Shown here one piece after another: positions 8,295 to 15,318 of a DNA stretch of 28,037 bases. The stretch's first letter is position 1, and each line of letters starts with the position of its first letter. The notes below the pieces were generated by a model that was not told the DNA's origin, ran no database searches, and saw only the letters and a list, made by a program, of their open reading frames with translations. The translations under genes were made by a program, and so were the position numbers. Origin of the DNA: an uncultured Ruminococcus sp. (GTDB lineage Bacteria; Bacillota; Clostridia; Oscillospirales; Ruminococcaceae); contig CAMBJF010000005.1 in assembly GCA_945867875.1 (NCBI GenBank), positions 1-28,037 of the forward strand, given 5' to 3'.

Positions 8295-8753
8295 ATGAAA
8301 ATGAAAGTAAAAGGAAATGGCTCAACAATCGTTCTGATAATTATTTTAGTTCTTGTAATTGCAATTGCTGTACTGTTTTTTATAACCGGCGGATTTGGGC
8401 TTGGCAAAGGCAAGGGAAATGGAAACGACGATGAAGCTGTTCCTGCAAATGCAGAAATATCTGCGGAAGCTTCCGAAACGTCAGTGGCTTCGGAAGAAAC
8501 AACTGTTGAAACACAGGAAACTCAATATATTGAGATAACCGTTTCCGAGAATAAATACATATATCAGAATAATGATAATTATTCACTTGAAGAACTTGTT
8601 GATATGGTTGTTTCTGTCGGTATGAATGATGACGGAACTGCAAAATTTGACGTTGCACTTACAAATGATAATGCTTCGCTAAATGCATATAACAATCTTT
8701 CTGCTGCACTGAAAGAAAAGGGCTTTACAGTTATTGACAAATCAAACGAATAA
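8295..8753 (+). CDS. Membrane-anchored protein with ExbD/TolR-like C-terminal domain
   Basis: The 152-aa protein has one N-terminal membrane helix (about 11-31) lacking any acidic residue, a Gly/Lys then Ser/Thr/Glu-rich linker (about 35-77) and a compact C-terminal domain (about 78-150). That domain follows the ExbD/TolR periplasmic pattern: a strand ending in a Y-x-Y segment, S-L-E-E-L helix (97-101), a strand with F-D-V-A-L-T (118-123), then a helix ending L-K-E-K-G-F (139-144) and a last strand. It lies 3 nt after the stator gene with a strong AAGGAGG SD, and is followed by a terminator. It may be a second, non-conducting rod or a sensor subunit of the same complex. The domain similarity is my reading and needs a profile or structure check. 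Confidence 0.6.
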   Translation: MKMKVKGNGSTIVLIIILVLVIAIAVLFFITGGFGLGKGKGNGNDDEAVPANAEISAEASETSVASEETTVETQETQYIEITVSENKYIYQNNDNYSLEELVDMVVSVGMNDDGTAKFDVALTNDNASLNAYNNLSAALKEKGFTVIDKSNE

Positions 8754-8760
8754 CACGAAT

Positions 8761-8798
8761 ATCCGCATCAATCCTAAAAAATTGATGCGGATTTTTAT
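8761..8798. terminator. Terminator of the ExbB/ExbD-like operon
   Basis: Perfect 12-bp stem (8761-8772 and 8781-8792), 8-nt loop, then TTTTTAT. It starts 7 nt after the third gene's stop codon. On the minus strand the preceding sequence overlaps the end of the convergent 102-aa gene. Confidence 0.93.
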
Positions 8799-9103
8799 AT
8801 ATCACACCTTATCTCAAACCCTCCGTGTTCCTCCGCAAACCGCCTGCATATCTCCAGCGTTTCACCGTCCGCACCCATATTGCAGATGATGCATCGGCAG
8901 TAGATGTCCGACTGCTCCGCCATTTTCGCCGTCTGTCTGAGAACATACTCGATGTCCTCCATTCCACGGGTCACGGGAATGAGAATGACCGTCCGCTCCT
9001 CGGTATGCGCCAGCGCCGAGCGTATGGACGCAAAGCCGAAAAAGCATTCCGTAAGGGCTGCCGCCGCAAATACCGCCACAATAAGAACAGTTACAAGCTC
9101 CAT
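8795..9103 (-). CDS. Small membrane protein, unknown function
   Basis: Not recognised. From the chosen ATG (9103) it encodes 102 aa: an N-terminal hydrophobic segment (about 3-24), then a soluble domain of about 75 residues that begins TVILIPVTRG and looks alpha/beta, with three Cys in its middle (C-R-C-I-I-C). An upstream ATG at 9124 has no SD, whereas GGAGGG lies 8 nt before the ATG at 9103. It is the last gene of the tmk-to-U32 run, 49 nt after the U32 gene, and its stop codon lies at the edge of the terminator of the facing operon. Confidence 0.65.
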   Translation of the reverse strand: MELVTVLIVAVFAAAALTECFFGFASIRSALAHTEERTVILIPVTRGMEDIEYVLRQTAKMAEQSDIYCRCIICNMGADGETLEICRRFAEEHGGFEIRCDI

Positions 9104-9152
9104 AAAAATATCCCTCCGCTGCATTATATGATGCAGGGAGAGATTTTGACAA

Positions 9153-10382
9153 TTATGCTTTTTTTCTGATTATGGAGCGGGGCGGGAAATCAATCCCCGC
9201 AGTATTTGGCATTGAAAATTTCATTGCTGCGTGGCAGGTGTTTTCAACGCTCTCGCCCTCGGCATTCTGTATCTCCGTGACCGTATATTTAACAGGTCTC
9301 TGCGAAGGTGCAAGAATTTCAAGCTCATCGCCCACAAGAAATTTGTTTCTCTGTTCGGCGTAGATACGTCCGTTTTCGCACTTGTCAACAACGGCGCAGA
9401 CATCATATGCCCTGATATATCCGCTGTCCTCGTAATACTGGCGGCACTCGGAGGGGTGTCCGAAGAAAAAGCCTGTGCAGTAGTCACGGTGGCTCACCTT
9501 GAATACTTCTTCACGCACATAGTCGGGAAGAATGTAGTTGTCAGGGTCTTTCTTCAGAATATCCGTTGCCATACGGTATGCATTGGTGATGACGGAAACG
9601 TAATATGCGGATTTTGCACGTCCCTCTATTTTGAGGCTTGTAACGCCTGCCTTGGCAAGCTTATCGAGGTGGTCTATCATACACATATCCTTGGAATTGA
9701 GGATATATGTTCCCTTTTCGTCCTCAAAAATTGGGAAATACTGACCCTCACGCTTTTCCTCCATAAGATGATATCCCCAGCGGCAGGGCTGTGCGCACTG
9801 TCCTCTGTTTGCGTCACGGTTCACAAGATATGAGGAAAGCAGGCAGCGTCCCGAAAATGAAACGCACATTGCTCCGTGAACGAACACCTCTATCTCCATA
9901 TCACGGGGGGTCTTTGCACGTATCTCCGCAACCTCGTCAAGGCTCAGTTCTCTTGCAAGCACCACCCTTTTCGCACCCATATTGTAAAGCTCATTGGCGG
10001 TGACATAATTCACGATGCCTGTCTGGGTGGACATATGGATCTCCATATCGGGGGTGAATTTTTTTATGAGGGACATAAGCCCTAAGTCCGCCACGATAAC
10101 AGCGTCAACGCCGCATTCGTAAGCGTATTTAATAAAGCCCTCAAAGCTCGGTATCTCGTTGTTTCGGGGGAGGGTGTTGCAGGTAAGATATACCTTCACT
10201 CCCCTGCTGTGGGACTTTTCCACCGCCGCTTTCAGTGCGGCTTCGTCAAAATTTTTCGGTCCCGCCCTCATTCCGAAGGTCGTTCCGCCGAGATATACCG
10301 CATCTGCGCCAAAATCAAGGGCTGCGTCAAGGCGCTCGGTGTCCCCTGCGGGAGCGAGGACTTCAAGATATTCATATGCCAT
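9153..10382 (-). CDS. Peptidase U32 family protein, TrhP/YrrO-like
   Basis: The 409-aa protein has the U32 signature at about 165-184 (E-V-F-x-H-G-A-M-C then S-G-R-C), further cysteines at 196 and 200 (GQCAQPC) and later Cys near 310, and a C-terminal beta-barrel-like domain. U32 proteins are now known mainly as RNA hydroxylation factors: Bacillus YrrN/YrrO (TrhP) make 5-hydroxyuridine in tRNA from prephenate, and the cysteines fit an iron-sulfur centre. Bacillus yrrO lies near mltG (yrrL), and here the gene follows mltG by 28 nt, supporting that role. The reading frame is open 35 codons further upstream, but the ATG at 10382 begins conserved sequence and clears the mltG stop. The older label is collagenase-like protease; I infer tRNA modification. 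Confidence 0.88.
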   Translation of the reverse strand: MAYEYLEVLAPAGDTERLDAALDFGADAVYLGGTTFGMRAGPKNFDEAALKAAVEKSHSRGVKVYLTCNTLPRNNEIPSFEGFIKYAYECGVDAVIVADLGLMSLIKKFTPDMEIHMSTQTGIVNYVTANELYNMGAKRVVLARELSLDEVAEIRAKTPRDMEIEVFVHGAMCVSFSGRCLLSSYLVNRDANRGQCAQPCRWGYHLMEEKREGQYFPIFEDEKGTYILNSKDMCMIDHLDKLAKAGVTSLKIEGRAKSAYYVSVITNAYRMATDILKKDPDNYILPDYVREEVFKVSHRDYCTGFFFGHPSECRQYYEDSGYIRAYDVCAVVDKCENGRIYAEQRNKFLVGDELEILAPSQRPVKYTVTEIQNAEGESVENTCHAAMKFSMPNTAGIDFPPRSIIRKKA

Positions 10383-10410
10383 AAATTTAAAGATATCCTT
10401 TCTGCGTGCA

Positions 10411-11754
10411 TCACATAAGATGAGCCGCAACAAGATTTGCTTCGTGCTCCTCGAGAGTCTCGGCGTAGAAAAATTCGCCTGTTTCAAGGTCGGAGCAGAA
10501 ATAATAATAGTTGGTCTCTCTCGGGTAAAGCACCGCTTCTATCGCATCAAGACCGGGGCTGCAAATAGGTCCGGGAGGAAGTCCGCTGCCCTTGTAGGTA
10601 TCATATGCGTCGCAGATGGACTCCGAATATATCTCGAGATTGGGGATAATTACCTCTTTAACATAGTTGCTCGTGGGGTCGGACTGGAGGAGCGGGAATG
10701 TGTCGGGGTTATTAAGCCTGTTATGAAAAACCGATGCCACAAGCTTCATATTGTAGCTGTCCCCCGCCTCACGCTGAACTATGGACGCAAGGGTGAGAGT
10801 TTCTTCAAGGGTCATACCCATATCCTCCATACGGCCGTAAAGGTCGGGAGTTATCTTGTACTCAAAGTTTTTGCAGACCTTTTTCGCAACGTTTGCGGGG
10901 GCCTCTTCAAGGTAGAACTGGTATGTATCGGGGAAGAAATATCCCTCCATTTTGTAAAGCTTTTTGGGGCTCACAACAACGTGCTCCTCAAAATCAAAGC
11001 CAAAGGTCTTGGAGTTGAACACCCTTATAAATTCCTCGGCGCTGCACACATTTGCTTCTTCAAGCTTTGCCGCCGCATCAACAAGGCGTATGCCCTCGGG
11101 AAATGTGATGTCCACAAATTCTCTGGGATTGATAGCCTCCTCCTGAAGCGCCTTGATAAGGTCGCTGTAAGGCATATTGGGGCTGAGCTTATGGCTGCCT
11201 GCGATATATGTACCGTCTGCGCCTTTAAGCTTGGAGATTATTCTGAACAGGGTGGGATTTCCGATTATGCCCTCCTGTTCAAGGATATTGGCGATAGCCT
11301 CCGTTCCAGAATTTTCGGGTATCTCAACGGAGAAAACCGTGTCCGAGCGGTCAAGTCCCAGGACTTCCGAGCCCACCGCAATAAAGCCCAGCGCTCCGAG
11401 GACTGCCACGGAAAGCACCAGCGTTACCATTATAAGAGCAAAGGCAAGTCTGCCGTGAGTTTTCTTTTTGCGCTTCTTGTTTTTACGCTTTTCTTTAAGT
11501 CTCAGGCGCTCCTGTTCGAGGGCTTCTTCATCGTCAGGCTCGTCCTCTTCATCATCGCCTTCCTGCTCTTCTTCCGAGCCGTCGTCCTCATAAAGCACTA
11601 TTTCGTCATTTGCAGGTTTTTCCGATGCTGTATCGGTCACTTCGCCCCTGTCCGTATTTTCTGCCTGCGCCGATGTGTCATCATCGGGTGCGGCATCGTC
11701 TTTTTTATCCTTTGTAAGGTCGTCAAGCATTGCGTCAAATTCCTTGTCGTCCAT
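10411..11754 (-). CDS. mltG: Endolytic transglycosylase MltG (YceG-like)
   Basis: Membrane-bound lytic transglycosylase that cleaves nascent peptidoglycan strands and sets glycan length. It has a very acidic cytosolic N-terminus (1-80), a Lys/Arg-rich patch (83-102), one membrane helix (about 103-127), a LysM-like region and the catalytic YceG domain. Visible motifs are EGYFFPDTY (270-278), LASIVQREAG (322-331) with Glu329 matching the catalytic Glu of E. coli MltG, LQSDPTSNY (356-364) and GLPPGPICSPG near 390. The acidic tail makes it longer (447 aa) than the E. coli enzyme, which is common in Clostridia. A strong AAAGGAGG SD lies inside the end of the upstream gene. Confidence 0.94.
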   Translation of the reverse strand: MDDKEFDAMLDDLTKDKKDDAAPDDDTSAQAENTDRGEVTDTASEKPANDEIVLYEDDGSEEEQEGDDEEDEPDDEEALEQERLRLKEKRKNKKRKKKTHGRLAFALIMVTLVLSVAVLGALGFIAVGSEVLGLDRSDTVFSVEIPENSGTEAIANILEQEGIIGNPTLFRIISKLKGADGTYIAGSHKLSPNMPYSDLIKALQEEAINPREFVDITFPEGIRLVDAAAKLEEANVCSAEEFIRVFNSKTFGFDFEEHVVVSPKKLYKMEGYFFPDTYQFYLEEAPANVAKKVCKNFEYKITPDLYGRMEDMGMTLEETLTLASIVQREAGDSYNMKLVASVFHNRLNNPDTFPLLQSDPTSNYVKEVIIPNLEIYSESICDAYDTYKGSGLPPGPICSPGLDAIEAVLYPRETNYYYFCSDLETGEFFYAETLEEHEANLVAAHLM

Positions 11755-11755
11755 A

Positions 11756-12385
11756 TCACGTCCTCCTTTCTCGGGATATCCTGCGCAGATATTTTTCCGT
11801 TACGAGATAGTCTGCGCCAATGTCATAGCGTCCGTGGATAAGCTCGTTGCAGGTGCAGGCGCAGTAGCATATGCCCATTTTCACAAGCCTTGGGTGGGCG
11901 GAAAGGAAACGGTCATAATAGCCCTTTCCATAGCCAAGCCTGAATCCTGCCATATCAAAGGCAAGTCCCGGGATAATGCACAGGGCGGTCTCAAATGCAT
12001 ACGCCTTGACGCATTTTGCGAGAACAGGCTCCATAACGCCGAATGAGCCTTTTTCAAGGTCGGAGATGTCCTTGATGAAGTAAAAGTCCATATCCCGTGT
12101 TCCGTCAATGCATCTCGGAACGGCAACACGCTTTTTGTCCTGGGTAGCCTTTTGTATCAGGGCATATGTATCCACCTCGATGTCGGTGGACACATAGGTA
12201 AGTATTATAGAAGCCTGCTTGTAGGCGGAGCTGGATATTATCCGCTCGAAAATGCCGCTGTCACGCCGGATCTTCACCTCGGAGGGCATATCGCTGCGAA
12301 CAGCCTTGCACTGCGCCCGCAGGTCCTTTTTGTATTCTCTTATGTCGGTCACATTTTCCGACGGCATAGGGATTATTTTGTCCAT
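11756..12385 (-). CDS. 5-formyltetrahydrofolate cyclo-ligase
   Basis: ATP-dependent enzyme that converts 5-formyl-THF to 5,10-methenyl-THF, rescuing a storage or inhibitory folate. The 209-aa protein has the N-terminal basic helix (K-K-D-L-R-A-Q, 19-25), VAVPRC (88-92 region), a P-G-L-A-F-D segment (139-144) and the ATP-binding GYGKGYYDRFL (151-161), all family hallmarks. ATG start with AGGAA upstream. It overlaps the end of the DJ-1 gene by 13 nt and leaves 1 nt before mltG. A second ATG at residue 7 is possible. Together with folC elsewhere in the window it is part of folate metabolism. Confidence 0.93.
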   Translation of the reverse strand: MDKIIPMPSENVTDIREYKKDLRAQCKAVRSDMPSEVKIRRDSGIFERIISSSAYKQASIILTYVSTDIEVDTYALIQKATQDKKRVAVPRCIDGTRDMDFYFIKDISDLEKGSFGVMEPVLAKCVKAYAFETALCIIPGLAFDMAGFRLGYGKGYYDRFLSAHPRLVKMGICYCACTCNELIHGRYDIGADYLVTEKYLRRISRERRT

Positions 12386-12915
12386 ATTATATTTCCTGCC
12401 AGCTCCTCTGCGGTTTTTCTGTCAAAAAGTGCGGTTATAAGCTCCTCGGAAAATTCCAGAGCCGCTCCCGCTCCTCTTGCGGTGATGATATTTCCGTCCC
12501 TTACGGCGGGAACGGTAAGGACATCTGCGCCCTTGAGAGCATTCTCAAAACCGGGGTAGCAGACCGCCTTTTTGCCGTCAAGAAGTCCCAGTCCGCCGAG
12601 AATTGAGGGGGCGGCACAGATAGCGCCGATAAGGAGGTCCTTATTATTTGCATATGCGATAAGGTCATTCACACGCTTATCCGCCGCAAGATTTTTCGTT
12701 CCGGGCATTCCTCCTGGAAGGACTATCATTTCAAGCCCGTCGGTAACGGTCTCGTCAATTGTGATGTCGCAGGTCACGGGGATATTGTGAGCACCCGTCA
12801 CTACCTTGCCCGTAACTCCCACGGTGATGACCTCCTTGCCGCAGCGGCGGAGCATATCAATGGGTGTGATGGCTTCGGTCTCTTCAAAGCCCTGTGCAAG
12901 AAAAACGTATATCAT
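12373..12915 (-). CDS. DJ-1/PfpI family protein (YajL-type)
   Basis: The 180-aa flavodoxin-fold protein of the DJ-1 superfamily has the family nucleophile-elbow cysteine Cys100 in GAICAAPSIL (97-106). Glu14 in GFEETE corresponds to the conserved DJ-1 Glu18, and LPGGMPG (66-72) forms the usual loop. Members act as glyoxalase- or deglycase-like enzymes or redox chaperones; which activity applies cannot be told from the sequence. It starts 17 nt after the DUF2156 gene and overlaps the next gene, so it is within the operon. Confidence 0.92.
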   Translation of the reverse strand: MIYVFLAQGFEETEAITPIDMLRRCGKEVITVGVTGKVVTGAHNIPVTCDITIDETVTDGLEMIVLPGGMPGTKNLAADKRVNDLIAYANNKDLLIGAICAAPSILGGLGLLDGKKAVCYPGFENALKGADVLTVPAVRDGNIITARGAGAALEFSEELITALFDRKTAEELAGNIIWTK

Positions 12916-12932
12916 AGCTTTATCATTCCTTT

Positions 12933-13820
12933 TTATTTAAAATGTATGGTGTGCTTTTCGATCATAAATGCAGGGTGATAGGAGCGCTTTGCTTTTCTCA
13001 GCCCTTCAATTCCTAAGTCCTCCTCACGGTTGATATAGGAAAAGCCCTTTCCCGCCGATGACGAGAACATCTGATTTATGGCGGGATATGCGCCGTCGAT
13101 ATCGGACTCAGCCTTTTCAATGTGAACGCCGAGGGTGTCGCTGTTTATTCGCTCGCCGATAGTGAATGCCGCAATTTTTCCGCCTACTCTCAGCACTCCG
13201 CCTGTGAGACCGAGAGCGTGGAAATTCTCAAAATAGGTGTTTATGGCAAACTGCTCGCAGACCTTTGAACGGTCATCATAGGCGCTGTCACGGTTATAGG
13301 TATGCACCGCATAGGAGATGCAGTCGTCAAAGTCCTTTTCTTCAAGTGGAGCATATGAATAATCCATAGCAAGGAGCTTTTTGAGATGATTTCGCTTGCC
13401 GTGGTATTTTTTGCCTTTAAGCTCCGCAAGATCGGTCACATTGTAAACATAGTCCCAGCCGCCCTCGTCACATTCTATGGTGTAGCTGTCACGGGGGAAA
13501 AGCTCCTCAAAAAGCCCGAATTTATCGGGTGTCACCGAGCCTATTGTCAAGGGATGTCCCTTTTCTTCGGAATATTTTTTCATCTCCGAAAAAACGTCCT
13601 TATAATCGCCGCCCCCTGCGGGAAAGGTGAAGTAAACGCCCTCCTCAGACTCGGAACAGGAGATGTAAAAGTCCTTATATCGTGTCACCTTGGTGTCATA
13701 CATTCGCCGCCACGCCATATTGTTTGCAAAGCAGTATTCGCAGCCCCGAAAATCGGATATTTGCAGGAGCTTATCGACCCAGGGCTTGTCGGAAAGCTCA
13801 ATGACCTTAAAATCAAGCAT
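12933..13820 (-). CDS. DUF2156 protein (phosphatidylglycerol lysyltransferase C-terminal-like)
   Basis: The 295-aa protein resembles the stand-alone DUF2156 proteins common in Clostridia, which have a double GNAT-like fold as in the C-terminal domain of MprF aminoacyl-phosphatidylglycerol synthases. Visible support: an N-terminal D-F-R-G-C-E-Y-C-F-A-N block (28-38), K-G-K-K-Y-H-G-K-R-N-H-L-K followed by a long helix near 135, a glycine-rich V-L-R-V-G-G-K-I-A-A-F-T-I strand near 210, and a C-terminal IN-R-E-E-D-L-G-I-E-G-L-R-K-A-K-x-S-Y-x-P segment typical of the family. There is no membrane flippase part. It overlaps tmk by one base (TAATG) with GAGG 7 nt upstream. Substrate unknown. Confidence 0.82.
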   Translation of the reverse strand: MLDFKVIELSDKPWVDKLLQISDFRGCEYCFANNMAWRRMYDTKVTRYKDFYISCSESEEGVYFTFPAGGGDYKDVFSEMKKYSEEKGHPLTIGSVTPDKFGLFEELFPRDSYTIECDEGGWDYVYNVTDLAELKGKKYHGKRNHLKKLLAMDYSYAPLEEKDFDDCISYAVHTYNRDSAYDDRSKVCEQFAINTYFENFHALGLTGGVLRVGGKIAAFTIGERINSDTLGVHIEKAESDIDGAYPAINQMFSSSAGKGFSYINREEDLGIEGLRKAKRSYHPAFMIEKHTIHFK

Positions 13821-14497
13821 TAAATGACCTCGCTGATAATTGAAAGAAGCAGTTTTGTAATTTCATCGGGAGTGCGCTCACTGCCGTCCTCGGAGTATGC
13901 GCCCACAATGTCCCAGCCACGCTTTTTGGCGGCGTAAAGGGCGCATTTGCGGCACATTTCCATATATGGGATATTGCCCTCGTGAATGTCCTTTTTGCTC
14001 TCATCGCCGTTGTAGCGGGCGGAAAGCCTTTTCTGTGAAAGCTCCACGGGGATATCGAGAATTATAGTCTTGTCGGGACGGGGAAGTCCCAGCTTGTCAT
14101 ATTCGTAATCGCCAAGCCATTCAAGGAAGCCGTCCCACTCATTTTCGGGGAGCTTTGACATCTGGTGGATAGCGTTCGAGCAGACATATCGGCTTGCAAG
14201 TATCACTCCGCCGTTATTATATGCATTTTCCCAGTAAAGCTTGAAGCTTGCATATCGGTCGGCGGCGTAAAATGTGGAAGCCGCATAAGCGTTAACATCG
14301 GCTGCATTTTTTGAAAATTCGCCGTTTAAATACATTTTCACAAGCGCCGCAGAGGGCTTGTCATATTCGGGAAAGCTTATGCCCGTCACGTCGTGCTTTT
14401 CGGAAAGAATGGCTTTGAGCCTTTCAAACTGAGTTGATTTTCCGCTGCCGTCAAGCCCGTCTATAACAATAAGCCTGCCCTTTTTTTTATCGTTCAT
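13820..14497 (-). CDS. tmk: Thymidylate kinase
   Basis: Phosphorylates dTMP to dTDP. Numbering from the ATG at 14497, the P-loop GLDGSGKST is at 14-22, the substrate-binding D-R-Y at 80-82 and S-R-Y at 102-104, and a basic lid (SQKRLSARYNGDESKKD) lies near 155-171. Length 225 aa. A TTG 12 codons upstream is open in frame but has no SD; the ATG has AAAGGA 9 nt before it. The gene heads the seven-gene minus-strand run down to 8795, with a clear promoter upstream. Confidence 0.93.
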   Translation of the reverse strand: MNDKKKGRLIVIDGLDGSGKSTQFERLKAILSEKHDVTGISFPEYDKPSAALVKMYLNGEFSKNAADVNAYAASTFYAADRYASFKLYWENAYNNGGVILASRYVCSNAIHQMSKLPENEWDGFLEWLGDYEYDKLGLPRPDKTIILDIPVELSQKRLSARYNGDESKKDIHEGNIPYMEMCRKCALYAAKKRGWDIVGAYSEDGSERTPDEITKLLLSIISEVI

Positions 14498-14558
14498 TGC
14501 AATTTTCCTTTGATGTAATTTATTCCTGCTCAAAAATGCACAGAGTTACCCAAAATAT

Positions 14559-14587
14559 ATTATATCATATTTTTCGTGGGAGTACAA
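14559..14587 (-). promoter_or_regulatory. Promoter of the tmk operon
   Basis: Minus strand: TTGTAC (14582-14587), 17-bp spacer, TATAAT (14559-14564), extended -10 TGA. It is the only clear promoter found upstream of the tmk-to-8795 gene run. Confidence 0.8.
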
Positions 14588-14614
14588 CAGTTTTTCGCTT
14601 TTTTCTTTATTTTT

Positions 14615-14658
14615 GAGAAAATAAAAACGGCGCACCCGATTTTTCTCGGATGCACCGT
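14615..14658 (-). terminator. Terminator of the GH31/araC/PLC-like genes
   Basis: Minus strand: 13-bp stem with two G-U pairs (14646-14658 with 14627-14639), 6-nt loop, then TTTTATTTT. It begins 5 nt after the stop of the PLC-like gene and lies just upstream of the tmk promoter. Confidence 0.92.
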
Positions 14659-14663
14659 AAAAA

Positions 14664-15317
14664 TTACTGTTTTGCTTCCCAGATATACTCATCTGGAGCC
14701 GTAAAATGCTCTCCCCTGCCAAGGGCTTCGATCTCACGGGCACAGACATTCACGCAGAGACGTATTACCTCCTCCGCATTTTTCGCCGTGAAGTATTTTT
14801 CATCTCCATAATACCTGTCACTTATATCCCCACGCATATCACTGAGAAACCGGTCCGCTTCAAAGGGATATATCTCGTTTATCACCTCGCCGCCAAGCTT
14901 TTTCGGAACGGGCGGCAGCTTAATTATCTCATATTTTTCCGCAAGATAGCCGTTTACGCTGTGGTAATCCCTGTAAAGCTGCTCTAAGAAGCCCTCTTTG
15001 CCCCTCAGTTCAAGAAGACCCAGACCGTAGTAGATGTATTTTCTGAAAACGCAGTCCTCGATGAGGTGAAGATAATAGCCGAGATACAGCTCATCGGTGT
15101 TCACCTGTTCCTCGAATTTTTCGTAAAACAGTGAAAAATCCATTACCTTGTGGGTGCTGTCGGTCATTCGGTCAAAATGAGTTCCTGCCGTCTTTTTGTT
15201 TCCCGTCACCACTGCATCGGGCAGCAGCATTCCGAGAGAAAAGCGGTCGGGATCTTCAATGTTACACCTTTGGCACAATTCCTGCGCCATTGCAAAATGC
15301 ATTATTCTTGAAGCCAT
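14664..15317 (-). CDS. Zinc-dependent phospholipase C-like protein
   Basis: The 217-aa cytosolic-looking protein (no signal peptide) has the spacing of His/Asp residues of the Zn-dependent PLC/S1-nuclease-like fold: His7, a G-M-L-L-P-D segment with Asp34, His47, His56, and H-L-I-E-D (His84, Asp88). Many such stand-alone proteins in Firmicutes are annotated as hydrolases of unknown substrate. The frame is open 28 codons upstream inside araC, but the ATG at 15317 has AGGGGG 7 nt before it and lies one base after the araC stop, so the two are coupled. Family assignment is by residue pattern; substrate unknown. Confidence 0.7.
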   Translation of the reverse strand: MASRIMHFAMAQELCQRCNIEDPDRFSLGMLLPDAVVTGNKKTAGTHFDRMTDSTHKVMDFSLFYEKFEEQVNTDELYLGYYLHLIEDCVFRKYIYYGLGLLELRGKEGFLEQLYRDYHSVNGYLAEKYEIIKLPPVPKKLGGEVINEIYPFEADRFLSDMRGDISDRYYGDEKYFTAKNAEEVIRLCVNVCAREIEALGRGEHFTAPDEYIWEAKQ

Positions 15318-15318
15318 A

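Noticed and set aside
7223..8753. Zorya-type antiphage system
   Set aside because: Only the MotA/MotB-like idea is shared. ZorA is much longer, and no ZorC, ZorD or ZorE-like helicase or nuclease lies nearby.
9119..9137. CTGCAT/ATGCAG mini-hairpin between the U32 and 102-aa genes as a terminator
   Set aside because: Only 6 bp with no T-run. The 102-aa gene is likely co-transcribed.
10159..11841. 560-codon plus-strand open frame opposite the U32 and mltG genes
   Set aside because: It is antisense to two genes with clear family motifs. The translation is low in recognisable domains, and long antisense frames arise from the codon bias of these genes.
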